NCBI GenBank assembly: GCA_965212135.1
Contig: OZ243044.1
Location: 620,001 to 684,000, forward strand
Reading direction: 5' to 3'
Length of the DNA stretch: 64,000 nucleotides
Source: Bin75 sp965212135
GTDB lineage: Bacteria; Nitrospirota; Nitrospiria; Nitrospirales; UBA8639
The translations under genes were made by a program, and so were the position numbers. Positions within the stretch are counted from its first letter, which is position 1. The number at the start of each line of letters is the position of its first letter. This document shows, piece after piece, positions 44,475-54,253 of the stretch. The notes under the pieces were generated by a model that was not told the origin of the DNA, did not search any database, and saw only the letters and a list, made by a program, of their open reading frames with translations.

Positions 44475-45142
44475 TACGTCACCGCGCCCTTGTCAGACAC
44501 AACGTGGCCCGCGCGCACATGCATGACCCGGCCGTTCATCTGCTCCACCACACGTTGATTATGGGTGGCCAGGAGAATCGTCGTGCCCTGCGCGTGAATC
44601 GTTTCAAACAATTCCGTGATTTCATCCGCCAGGTCCTCATCCAGATTTCCCGTCGGTTCATCGGCCAATAAAATAATGGGCCGGTTCACAATGGCCCGTG
44701 CAATGCAGACTCGCTGCTGCTCTCCGGCCGAGAGGACGCCGGTGCGTATCGCCTGTTTGTGATCCATGCCGACCGCCTTTAACGTCGCCACCACGCGTTG
44801 CCGCGCTTCGCGCCGTTTCACCCCCTGGATAATGAGCGGCAAAATCACGTTTTCATACACGGTTTTCTGCTGAAGTAACTGAAAATTTTGCGGCACAAAG
44901 CCCATGGTGCGACGCAGATAGGGAATGTCCCGTCCGCGCAAGCGGGCAATGTTGCGGTTTTGAACAAGAATGTGCCCTTCATCCGGCGTCACGGCTCCAA
45001 AGATCACCTTGAGAAGGGTGGTCTTTCCCGCGCCGCTCGGCCCCGTCAGAATGACACATTCGCCTTTGCCGATCCGAAATGTGACGTCACGAAGGGCGGC
45101 ATAGCGATCAAACAATTTGGAAACGTGGAACAATTGAATCAT
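44474..45142 (-). CDS. ftsE: Cell division ATP-binding protein FtsE
   Basis: This is a 222-residue ABC ATPase. It has Walker A GPSGAGKTTLLK, a Q loop near FVPQNFQLL, signature LSAGEQQRV, Walker B IILLADEPTGNLD and the H loop ATHNQRV. MIQLFHVSKLFDRY opens the protein, as in other FtsE proteins. It partners FtsX and heads the ftsE-ftsX-envC-ctpA run on the minus strand, 61 bases after yraN. Confidence 0.96.
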   Translation of the reverse strand: MIQLFHVSKLFDRYAALRDVTFRIGKGECVILTGPSGAGKTTLLKVIFGAVTPDEGHILVQNRNIARLRGRDIPYLRRTMGFVPQNFQLLQQKTVYENVILPLIIQGVKRREARQRVVATLKAVGMDHKQAIRTGVLSAGEQQRVCIARAIVNRPIILLADEPTGNLDEDLADEITELFETIHAQGTTILLATHNQRVVEQMNGRVMHVRAGHVVSDKGAVT

Positions 45143-45203
45143 GGGAACACCGGTTCACCATGGTCGCAATTTTCAGGGGCCATCCTGGTCACGTTCCGTG
45201 TCG

Positions 45204-45590
45204 TTACCAGCGCAAATCATCGCCGGACACCTCAAAGGCATGTTCAATGTGTTCAAGCACGGGAGCATCAGGCGTCTCGGCATGATACAGCAACACGTCA
45301 AACCGGCAAGGGTGATGTTCTAATTGATGGTGCGCAAGGTATTGAGCGGCTAAATGAATCAACTGCCGCTCTTTGTGCGCCGTCACCGCGTGGGACACGC
45401 CACCGTAGCGATCCGTTCGGCGCGCTTTGACTTCGACAAAGATCAGCAGCCCTCCGGTCCGGGCGACAATGTCCAGCTCACCGCGACCGAACCGGACGTT
45501 GCGACCCAGAATCGTATACCCTTTCCGACGCAAAAACCGTTCGGCGGCGGCTTCGGCTTCCCGGCCCAAGAGCTGTGAGTGACGGCTCAC
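45204..45590 (-). CDS. yraN: YraN family (UPF0102) nuclease-like protein
   Basis: This is a 128-residue protein from GTG 45590, whose GTGA overlaps the rnhB stop. LLGREAEAAAERFLRRKGY, GRGELDIVARTGGLLIFVEVKAR and the following Arg/Tyr segment match the UPF0102 fold, a PD-(D/E)XK nuclease-like family of unknown role found beside rnhB in many bacteria. The Asp and Glu-x-Lys residues of the nuclease core are present. Confidence 0.9.
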   Translation of the reverse strand: MSRHSQLLGREAEAAAERFLRRKGYTILGRNVRFGRGELDIVARTGGLLIFVEVKARRTDRYGGVSHAVTAHKERQLIHLAAQYLAHHQLEHHPCRFDVLLYHAETPDAPVLEHIEHAFEVSGDDLRW

Positions 45591-46249
45591 GCGTCCTCCC
45601 GCCCGCTTGTCAGCCACCGCCGCACCGGGCCAAAACAACGCCGATGCACCGGACTGGGACCAAACCGCCGAAGCAATCGGAGATGCTCCGGCGTTGGATA
45701 CCCCTTATGAACGTGAAACTGATACCGAGGATCGCATCGGTGGTAGTCGCACATGATGCGGTCGCGGAAAACCTTGGCCAGGATTGACGCCGCCGCAATG
45801 GAACAGGAAAGCCGGTCGCCGTGAATCACGGACCGGTGAGGAATCAACCAATCGGCGCCGAGATGGCCGTCAATCAACAAGAAATCAGGGAAGACGGTCA
45901 ATTGATTGATCGCCCGCCGCCACGCCAAACGCGTCGCATGGAGAACGTTGAGCGAATCAATTTCGGCCGCAGACGCGACACCAATGCCCCAGGCGCGCGC
46001 GTGCCGAATGATGGCTGAAAAGAGGATCTCGCGGTCGGCTGGATGCACCCGCTTGGAATCATCAAGACCCGGTAGCGCAAACCGACGAGGCACAATCACG
46101 GCCGCCCCGACCACCGGCCCGGCCAGCGGCCCGCGGCCGGCCTCGTCCAACCCGGCCACGTGGCGATGCCCACAGGCACGTGCGTCCTCTTCAAAGTCGC
46201 ACGCGGGGCCAAGAGAGCCCAACCCTATGGCGTTATTGGTCAAGGCCAC
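45587..46249 (-). CDS. rnhB: Ribonuclease HII
   Basis: This is a 220-residue protein. GLDEAGRGPLAGPVVGAAV contains the first Asp-Glu pair. DGHLGADW and GDRLSCSIAAASILAKVFRD carry the other catalytic acids, followed by GYPTPEHL. It removes RNA from RNA/DNA hybrids and single ribonucleotides from DNA. It overlaps yraN by four bases and lies 25 bases after rplS, forming the end of the rpsP operon. Confidence 0.96.
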   Translation of the reverse strand: MALTNNAIGLGSLGPACDFEEDARACGHRHVAGLDEAGRGPLAGPVVGAAVIVPRRFALPGLDDSKRVHPADREILFSAIIRHARAWGIGVASAAEIDSLNVLHATRLAWRRAINQLTVFPDFLLIDGHLGADWLIPHRSVIHGDRLSCSIAAASILAKVFRDRIMCDYHRCDPRYQFHVHKGYPTPEHLRLLRRFGPSPVHRRCFGPVRRWLTSGREDA

Positions 46250-46274
46250 AAGACCAACAGAGCCTCACGTCGGA

Positions 46275-46697
46275 TTAGTCGGCAACCTTCTCCGCCGGCG
46301 TTGCCGTTGCCACAGACGCGTCCTTGGCGGCCCTGGATTGGCCCGAGGTTCGGGAAAATTCCCGTTCGGCGACTTTGGCGTGTTTCCCTTTTTTCTCCCG
46401 AAGATAGTACAATTTCGCTCGCCGCACTTTCCCTTTTCGCACCACGTCAATTTTCGCGAGGGTGGGAGAATGCACGGGAAACACCCGCTCAACCCCCACC
46501 CCATAGGAAATTTTCCGAACGGTAAACGTCTCGCTGATTTTCTTGCCTTTACGAGCAAGCACCACGCCTTCAAAGACCTGCACCCGTTCTTTTTCGCCCT
46601 CGATGACTTTCACGTGGACGCGAACAGTGTCCCCAATTTCAAAATCCGGGACGGAATTTGTCGGAAAAGTTTGCTCAAGCCGTTGAAGCCGATTCAT
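46275..46697 (-). CDS. rplS: 50S ribosomal protein L19
   Basis: This is a 140-residue protein. FEIGDTVRVHVKVIEGEKERVQ, FEGVVLARKG, FTVRKISYGVGVERVFPVHSP and RRAKLYYLREKKGKHAKV are the L19 blocks. The family is about 115 residues; the extra about 25 residues form a low-complexity Ala/Ser/Lys tail. Its start overlaps the trmD stop by four bases. Confidence 0.97.
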   Translation of the reverse strand: MNRLQRLEQTFPTNSVPDFEIGDTVRVHVKVIEGEKERVQVFEGVVLARKGKKISETFTVRKISYGVGVERVFPVHSPTLAKIDVVRKGKVRRAKLYYLREKKGKHAKVAEREFSRTSGQSRAAKDASVATATPAEKVAD

Positions 46698-47470
46698 GAT
46701 TGAAATCCTCCCCCCTCACTGACTGACATGACCTGTTCACCTTCCTGGAAAATCTCCGACAGCATGGCCTGATCGTCGCGGGGTAACGACTCCCGCCGCA
46801 ATAAATCGGGGCGTTTGCCATACGTACTCCGCAAGGCTTCCTTCCGGCGCCACCGTCGAACGGCCTCATGATTGCCTGACAGCAAGACCTCGGGCACCGG
46901 ATACCCGCGAACCGTCCGGGGCTTGGTGTAATGGGGATAATCCAGCAACGACTCGGAAAAGGAATCCTGTTCCACCGAAGCGGGGTCGCCCACCACGCCG
47001 GCCACCAATCGGACAGCCGCATCCATCATGACCAGGGCCGGCAACTCCCCGCCCGTCAGCACATAATCGCCAAGAGAAATTTCTTCGGGCGCCAGCCGAC
47101 TCATTACGCGTTCATCAATGCCTTCATAATGCCCGCAGATCCAAACCAGCCGACGAGAGTCGCGACTCAGCTCTTTGGCAAGCCGTTGGGTAAAAGGCAC
47201 CCCTTGCGGCGAAGGCACAATGATTCGCAAACGACTCCGCTCCTCGCCCAACGCGTCAATCGCCAGGAAAATGGGCTCGGCCTTCATGACCATGCCGGCC
47301 CCGCCTCCGTAGGGCGTATCATCGGCCACCCGATGCCGCTCCTCGCTAAAGTCGCGAATATTATGGACGCGAATCGCCACCAGCCCTTTGCCTTGCGCGC
47401 GCGCCACAATGGAGTGTGACACGACGTTTGTCACCATTTCGGGAAATAATGTCAGAAGATCACATCGCAT
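46694..47470 (-). CDS. trmD: tRNA (guanine-37-N1)-methyltransferase TrmD
   Basis: This is a 258-residue protein. MRCDLLTLFPEMV opens the SPOUT fold. VADDTPYGGGAGMVMKAEPI, WICGHYEGIDERV and SLGDYVLTGGELPALVM make up the trefoil-knot S-adenosylmethionine site. It methylates G37 next to the anticodon and prevents frameshifts. The start at 47470 overlaps rimM by 11 bases; an upstream in-frame start two codons earlier is possible. Confidence 0.97.
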   Translation of the reverse strand: MRCDLLTLFPEMVTNVVSHSIVARAQGKGLVAIRVHNIRDFSEERHRVADDTPYGGGAGMVMKAEPIFLAIDALGEERSRLRIIVPSPQGVPFTQRLAKELSRDSRRLVWICGHYEGIDERVMSRLAPEEISLGDYVLTGGELPALVMMDAAVRLVAGVVGDPASVEQDSFSESLLDYPHYTKPRTVRGYPVPEVLLSGNHEAVRRWRRKEALRSTYGKRPDLLRRESLPRDDQAMLSEIFQEGEQVMSVSEGGGFQS

Positions 47471-47987
47471 CGCCAAGCATCCATTCCGCGGCCGGCACCA
47501 CGGTCATGACGCCGGCGGCGACGTCAATCCGAGAGATCCATTGTTGCAAAGCGGGCAAGAAATATTCCGTGTCGGCGCCCCGAATCACCAACAGGTGCCC
47601 ATGCGGGACTTCCACCACTTCTTCCAGCGTCCCCAGCACGTTGCCCGACTCGTCCCGCACCGTTAACCCAATCAATTCAAACTGATAATGGTGGCCTTCC
47701 GGAGCGGGCGGAACGTTTTCCCTGGGAATTTTCAGCCAAGCCCCGCTATAGGCCTTCACTTCCTCCGGCGTCGAGAAGGTCGCAAATCGCAAGAGATAGG
47801 ACCGGCCATCCGTCCGGACATCGGTCACCGCCGTCACCAGGGTCTTGCCCGTGGGCGACTCCAATGTGACATCCTTCAGGTTCTCAAACCGATTGGGAAC
47901 GTCCGTGAGCGAAAGAACCCGGGCCTGCCCCCTGACCCCAAACGGTTTCACCAGCTTCCCCACGGCGACCATGTTGTCCGCAGACAT
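47460..47987 (-). CDS. rimM: Ribosome maturation factor RimM
   Basis: This is a 175-residue protein starting MSADNMVAVGKLVKPFGVRGQ, the canonical N-terminal barrel. The C-terminal PRC-barrel contains FELIGLTVRDESGNVLGTLEE and ADTEYFLPALQQWI. It assists 30S maturation around S19. The frame is open to 48104, but that extension lies in the gap after rpsP and has no homology. Confidence 0.94.
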   Translation of the reverse strand: MSADNMVAVGKLVKPFGVRGQARVLSLTDVPNRFENLKDVTLESPTGKTLVTAVTDVRTDGRSYLLRFATFSTPEEVKAYSGAWLKIPRENVPPAPEGHHYQFELIGLTVRDESGNVLGTLEEVVEVPHGHLLVIRGADTEYFLPALQQWISRIDVAAGVMTVVPAAEWMLGDAM

Positions 47988-48096
47988 CGCTGCCTCTTCT
48001 CCGTCAACGTTTTTCGGAATGATCGCCGATTGGGGAATCGTTCGCCGGACCCATCGCCCACGCGATGGGGCAGGAAAACCGAATGAAGCAAAACCC

Positions 48097-48375
48097 TCAG
48101 GCATTCGTCTGCTTTTTCGATTCCTCGAACGTCGTCAAAATGCCCGACCGTCGAAGAAGCGTTCGAACAGTCACCGAAGGCTGGGCCCCTTTCCGAAGCC
48201 AGTCCAACACGCGATCCGATTTCAACGTGGTGACGGCCGGGTCTTTTAAGGGATCATGCGTGCCTAAAATCTCAATGTATTTTCCGTCTCGAGGCGCTCT
48301 GGAATCCACGGCCACGACCCGATAAAATGGTCGTTTGTGTCGTCCCCCTCGTGTTAATCGCAAATGTACCGCCAC
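48097..48375 (-). CDS. rpsP: 30S ribosomal protein S16
   Basis: This is a 92-residue protein from GTG 48375 (VAVHLRLTRGGRHKRPFYRVV), which has AGGAGG about nine bases upstream. RDGKYIEILGTHDPL and RVLDWLRKGAQPSVTV complete the S16 fold. The long in-frame extension upstream is untranslated leader. It heads rpsP-rimM-trmD-rplS-rnhB-yraN. The ffh gene that often precedes rpsP is not here. Confidence 0.95.
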   Translation of the reverse strand: MAVHLRLTRGGRHKRPFYRVVAVDSRAPRDGKYIEILGTHDPLKDPAVTTLKSDRVLDWLRKGAQPSVTVRTLLRRSGILTTFEESKKQTNA

Positions 48376-48456
48376 GACTGTCAACCTCCTGTGCAGTAAG
48401 ATTGTGCCACAACAAAAACGCAGTATACTTGGTTTGAGCTTGGAAATACACCCTGG

Positions 48457-48492
48457 CGGGACCAACGGCCGCCCTTTTCCGGCAGGGTCCCG
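48457..48492 (-). promoter_or_regulatory. Hairpin in the rpsP 5' leader
   Basis: CGGGACC (48457-48463) and GGTCCCG (48486-48492) can pair across a 22-base loop that itself holds GCC/GGC-rich arms, with an overlapping alternative CCCTG/CAGGG pairing. It lies about 80 bases before the rpsP start in the leader transcribed from the promoter near 48610. It could mediate ribosomal-protein feedback, but no named motif was recognised. The rest of 48376-48739 holds only this leader and the promoter. Confidence 0.4.
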
Positions 48493-48606
48493 TTCTTCGA
48501 GAAATCCGGCCCTCGAATGTTTGTGAGTACGCCGTTCCTTTTCAGCGTGAGCGCCGACAACAGGGAGGCACTCCGAACCCTTCAAAACACAAAGAAAATG
48601 GTACAT

Positions 48607-48636
48607 AGTTTAGCCAGAGCTCAGACAGTCTGTCAA
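48607..48636 (-). promoter_or_regulatory. Promoter of the rpsP operon
   Basis: On the minus strand, a perfect TTGACA (48631-48636) and TAAACT (48607-48612) are separated by 18 bases. This gives a leader of about 225 nucleotides before rpsP. A second TATACT-like -10 at 48422-48427 lacks a matching -35. Confidence 0.55.
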
Positions 48637-48739
48637 GAAAAGCCCTGGCTTGACTTCACGAAAGCGATTGCCCTACGTTCCGCCTTAATACAGGTCGGCA
48701 GAGTCAGACTGTGATTTCCAATTTCCAAAGAGCGCAGCC

Positions 48740-48996
48740 GTGAAAAAATCAGGTTGGACACTAGTGGGATGTATCTTGATCGGCGGTCTAATGGGCGGTG
48801 TGTTGAGTGAAATTCTCAGAGCGTTGACGCCATCCGGGCCGATTCAAACGTTTTTTCTCCAATCGGTGCCCCTGGCCGTTGATCCGCCACTGACCGTTGA
48901 CTTCGTCTTAATCAAACTCACCTTGGGGTTTCTCTTCAAAATAAACCTGTTCACGATCTTCGGCATTTTTTTCGGCATCTATCTCTACAAGAACCT

Positions 48997-49000
<4 letters not shown>
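48740..49000 (+). CDS. DUF4321 small membrane protein
   Basis: This is an 86-residue protein with two hydrophobic helices (TLVGCILIGGLMGGVLSEIL and LTLGFLFKINLFTIFGIFFG) and a central turn containing VDPPLTVDFVLIKLTLG. This fits DUF4321, a family of unknown role found near maf or uvr genes. Its stop overlaps the uvrB stop from the other strand by four bases. Confidence 0.75.
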
Positions 49001-51003
<2,003 letters not shown>

Positions 51004-51036
51004 CACCAACCTCAACCTGGCATCATAGCATAGTCT

Positions 51037-52113
51037 ATGGAGCGCGCTGTGGGATTCATCTTCCTGTTCGTTGCGACACTTGCCGGCTTGCTTCCGGCGG
51101 CGCAAGCGGCAACTCCGCATATCAGCTCCTCTCACGAAGAAGCCCGGGTGTGGGAATCTCCGGAACACTGTGAACACGTGGTGCGAAATGGCGGTCGCAT
51201 GGCCATGCGATCACCCGACGTCCTGCGGATTGGGACGTGGAACATTCGATGGTTTCCCTCCGGCAAGCCGCCGAACCGGCAGGGTCGTCTCACCGCGCCA
51301 ACCGACTTGACATGGATGACGTGTACTCTTGTGTGGATGCAAACGGATGTCCTGGTCGTACAGGAAAGCTTAACGACCACCAAGGCCAGGGACTCGTGGA
51401 CCCGGGTGTTGCAAGCCCTTGAACAGCGCACGGGAGACGCGTGGAGATGGTCGGTTCAACGATGCGGGAAACCTGACGGTCATCACGTGGGCATGCTGTG
51501 GAACGCGAGCAGGGTGGCGCTGTCCGACAGGCAAAGCCTCTGGCGCTTTAACAGGCGGGCCAGGTCCGCGCGCAACCCCTGCGCGGGCGGACGCCGTCCC
51601 GGCTCCTATGCGTACGTCCGGTCAACGCGCCGGTCGGGCGCCGACTTTCATCTGATCGGTCTTCACCTCAAGTCCGGGGCAACGGTCGCCGCGGTCGAAG
51701 AACGATACATGGCGCTGAATCGCATTGATGACGCCGTCGCGACCTTTTTGAGCGCAGACCGGGACGTGGTCATCCTTGGGGATTTGAATACCATGGGCGC
51801 CGGCGATAAACGCTCTCGACTGGCTGAATCGAAATACATTCGGCGCATGATGGCCAAAGAAACCCCGGGCTTTCGTGACCTTCCCCCGAAACCCCGGTGC
51901 TCGCATTACTTCCGGAGCCGCGGCGGATGGCTGGATCACGTTCTAGCCGCGACCGACATGGCCGAAGTGAGCGCCGGGTCGGCGCGGGTCACCGGCTATT
52001 GCGCCGCGGCCGGCTGCCGTCGAATCACGGGCGACTACCCGTCAGCCTATCAACGCTTATCCGATCATTGCCCCGTGATCATCGAAATCCACAATCGGGA
52101 CCTGGACCCATGA
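51037..52113 (+). CDS. Secreted endonuclease/exonuclease/phosphatase family protein
   Basis: This is a 358-residue protein. A signal peptide (AVGFIFLFVATLAGLLPAAQA) leads into an EEP domain: LRIGTWNIRWF (Asn), LVVQESL (Glu), FHLIGLHLKSG, VVILGDLNTMG (Asp-x-Asn) and LSDHCPVIIEI (Asp-His). All catalytic residues are present. It may be a periplasmic or extracellular DNase or phosphodiesterase. It lies 33 bases from uvrB in the opposite direction, and its stop overlaps the next gene's ATG (ATGA). Confidence 0.85.
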   Translation: MERAVGFIFLFVATLAGLLPAAQAATPHISSSHEEARVWESPEHCEHVVRNGGRMAMRSPDVLRIGTWNIRWFPSGKPPNRQGRLTAPTDLTWMTCTLVWMQTDVLVVQESLTTTKARDSWTRVLQALEQRTGDAWRWSVQRCGKPDGHHVGMLWNASRVALSDRQSLWRFNRRARSARNPCAGGRRPGSYAYVRSTRRSGADFHLIGLHLKSGATVAAVEERYMALNRIDDAVATFLSADRDVVILGDLNTMGAGDKRSRLAESKYIRRMMAKETPGFRDLPPKPRCSHYFRSRGGWLDHVLAATDMAEVSAGSARVTGYCAAAGCRRITGDYPSAYQRLSDHCPVIIEIHNRDLDP

Positions 52114-52724
52114 CGCATTCGGCGCCCACCCGGTGCGCCTGGGCAACCAATACGCTCCTGATTCATTACCATGATCATGAATGGGGCGTCCCCGTCCACG
52201 ACGATCAACGGCTCTATGAATTTCTCACACTTGAGGGCGCCCAGGCCGGGTTAAGCTGGCACACGATCCTGCAAAAACGCGCCGCGTTTCGAGAAGCGTT
52301 TGATCATTTTGACGCGGCTTCAATCGCCAGGTACAACGCCAGAAACGTTCAACAACTGTTGAAAAACCCCGGCATCATTCGAAACAGACTCAAAATCCAG
52401 GCGGCCATTGCGAATGCGCAAGCCTGTCTTGCCGTGCAAAAAGAATTTGGAAGTTTTGATGCGTATCTGTGGCCAATGGTCAAAGGCCGGCCCATCCACA
52501 ATCGCTGGAAAGCGCCGCAGGACATTCCCTGTTTCACGCCAATCGCCACGGCCATGAGCCAAGACCTGAAACGTCGGGGATTCACATTTGTCGGCCCGAC
52601 GATTTGTTACGCCTTCATGCAAGCCATCGGGATGGTCAACGATCATACGACCAATTGCTTCCGGCACCACGTACTCTGCGGGAAAGGCCGTCGCTTGCCA
52701 TCCTTGCCGCAACATTCATCGTGA
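52110..52724 (+). CDS. tag: DNA-3-methyladenine glycosylase I
   Basis: This is a 204-residue protein. RCAWATNTLLIHYHDHEWGVP contains the N-terminal zinc Cys and the conserved HDxEWG. FEFLTLEGAQAGLSW-like helices, GFTFVGPTICYAFMQAIGMVNDH and the C-terminal TTNCFRH (zinc Cys) complete the HhH glycosylase. It removes 3-methyladenine from DNA. ATG 52110 overlaps the preceding stop by four bases, so it is coupled to the EEP gene. Confidence 0.93.
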   Translation: MTHSAPTRCAWATNTLLIHYHDHEWGVPVHDDQRLYEFLTLEGAQAGLSWHTILQKRAAFREAFDHFDAASIARYNARNVQQLLKNPGIIRNRLKIQAAIANAQACLAVQKEFGSFDAYLWPMVKGRPIHNRWKAPQDIPCFTPIATAMSQDLKRRGFTFVGPTICYAFMQAIGMVNDHTTNCFRHHVLCGKGRRLPSLPQHSS

Positions 52725-52982
52725 AACCTCACCACGTTCCCATCCCCGCCAGGGATTCCCGTTCCCAATAAAAACCCTTGCAAAAAACTAACATATCCCA
52801 TATATTGTGGTTGCACTCTATCTTCTATACAAAATATATGGTGAGTAGTCGCCTAAGCACATCGCACCTTGACGGGAGACATCGGGAAAATGGTTCTCTC
52901 AAGCCCCATCAGTCAAGCGTGACGGATGCCGTAGGACAATCGTGAAGGACGGCAGTCGCCGTTTCTGCACAAAAGGAGGCGC

Positions 52983-53231
52983 ATGATGACAAGTCAGGCC
53001 ACCATTGAGGACAAGGAAACGATGGTCTTTACAAAACGCCGGTCGAAAGGAGAAGCGCGATGGTTCGTTCGGGTCGCCTGCAACTTTCTCGAACCACGAG
53101 TGTACGGCCCATTCCCGGACGAACACGAAGCCGAACGGTTTCGAGAGGGCGCCGAGTTTGAACTCCGAAAATTGCTGGATTGCCAACTCCCCACTCTCTC
53201 AAACGAGCCTCATCTCCCCTGCATTGAATAA
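52983..53231 (+). CDS. Hypothetical small protein
   Basis: This is an 82-residue protein I do not recognise. A near-perfect AAAGGAGG site three bases before the ATG pair makes translation likely. RWFVRVACNFLEPRVYGPFP followed by EHEAERFREGAEFELRKLL suggests a small alpha/beta fold with a C-terminal helix. It stands alone between tag and a long non-coding stretch. Confidence 0.6.
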   Translation: MMTSQATIEDKETMVFTKRRSKGEARWFVRVACNFLEPRVYGPFPDEHEAERFREGAEFELRKLLDCQLPTLSNEPHLPCIE

Positions 53232-53881
53232 CAGGTGTTGTTGGAACGGCGCGCGGCGAACCCCGGATCCATCTCCCCGACTGAAACGGGCCGGGAACAC
53301 GACCGGCAACCCCATCTGACCATGCTGTGATTGGTATGCCCGCTGGCACGGCCGCGATTGTTGCCTCGGTCGCAACTCTTCCGACACAGTGAGCCGATGG
53401 CAGGAGAAAACTTTTTGCATGCGTGAGACCCCGCCCACGGTCATGGAACAGTCCTCTTCACCCATAATCCTGTCCCATGGAACCGCAGCCCATCCTTCTC
53501 AATTTCTTGCCCTCATCTTCGCAGTCACCCACTAGCTTTTCACAGGGATTGATTACGAATTACGTAGATCATGTCTCGTAACTGATTGAATATGTTACCC
53601 ATTCAACAATCAAACAGGTTCATCCACAAAAAAATGAGGAAAAGCTTGTGGATTGCTTTTGTATAAGGAACAGCCGCAACGGGTAGAAGAGATGATATGT
53701 CGATTTGCCTGTTTTTTAGGCATTGTGGCACGGCATGGCACACCACAAAATCTATGGTGAGGAAGACACGTGAGGGATGGTACGTAACCAGATTGCGTGT
53801 GGTGAATTTGGTGAGATGAAACCAGTCAATACGGGCGGAGAAATCAGGGAAGCCGTGCCGGCCCCCATGACGCGCACCGAC
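53232..53881. other. Non-coding stretch
   Basis: About 650 bases without a credible gene. The middle (53500-53760) is richer in A+T than the surroundings. It holds a loose TTGTGG/CCACAA inverted repeat near 53724 and two weak DnaA-box-like words near 53620 and 53655. No repeats, tRNA or terminator were recognised. Confidence 0.5.
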
Positions 53882-54253
53882 TCAAAACGTCTGCTGCCAG
53901 CGAAGCAGTAGCGCAAACTCGGTGGCGGTGCGGGTGTGGTTCGGATGATGCCGGGCCAACGCGGCAAAATTCAACACAGCCCCGGCCTGGCTCTGCTTCG
54001 GGTCCACCCCCACGGGCAGCGCGTAGGCCAGTTCCATGTCCACCTAGCGCGCCGAGGGCTGCAGGTTCAGCCGCGCTTCTTGCAGCCGTACCTGCCGGCG
54101 TGAGCAGACCAAGCCGTTCATCCGCCCAACCGAGGGCCGCGCCACCTTGCATTCGGCCCCGCCACTTTGTACAGTCCCATCGGCGCCGCCCATGTTTCTT
54201 CGTCTGTGGTGAAGCAAGAGAGTACCGATTGATGCCACGTCCCGCTCACGCAC
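53882..54253 (-). pseudogene. C-terminal remnant of an outer-membrane beta-barrel protein
   Basis: One minus-strand frame reads RLQEARLNLQPSAR, an in-frame TAG (54044-54046), then VDMELAYALPVGVDPKQS and, after more strand-like sequence, EFALLLRWQQTF and stop. Alternating hydrophobic residues and the terminal Phe are typical of the last strands of outer-membrane barrels. The rest of the gene is absent. Its upstream end runs into the M32 gene start on the other strand. Family unknown. Confidence 0.45.

Noticed and set aside
53620..53665. Possible replication origin (DnaA-box-like words)
   Set aside because: One site has one mismatch and the other two. No dnaA, dnaN or box cluster is nearby.
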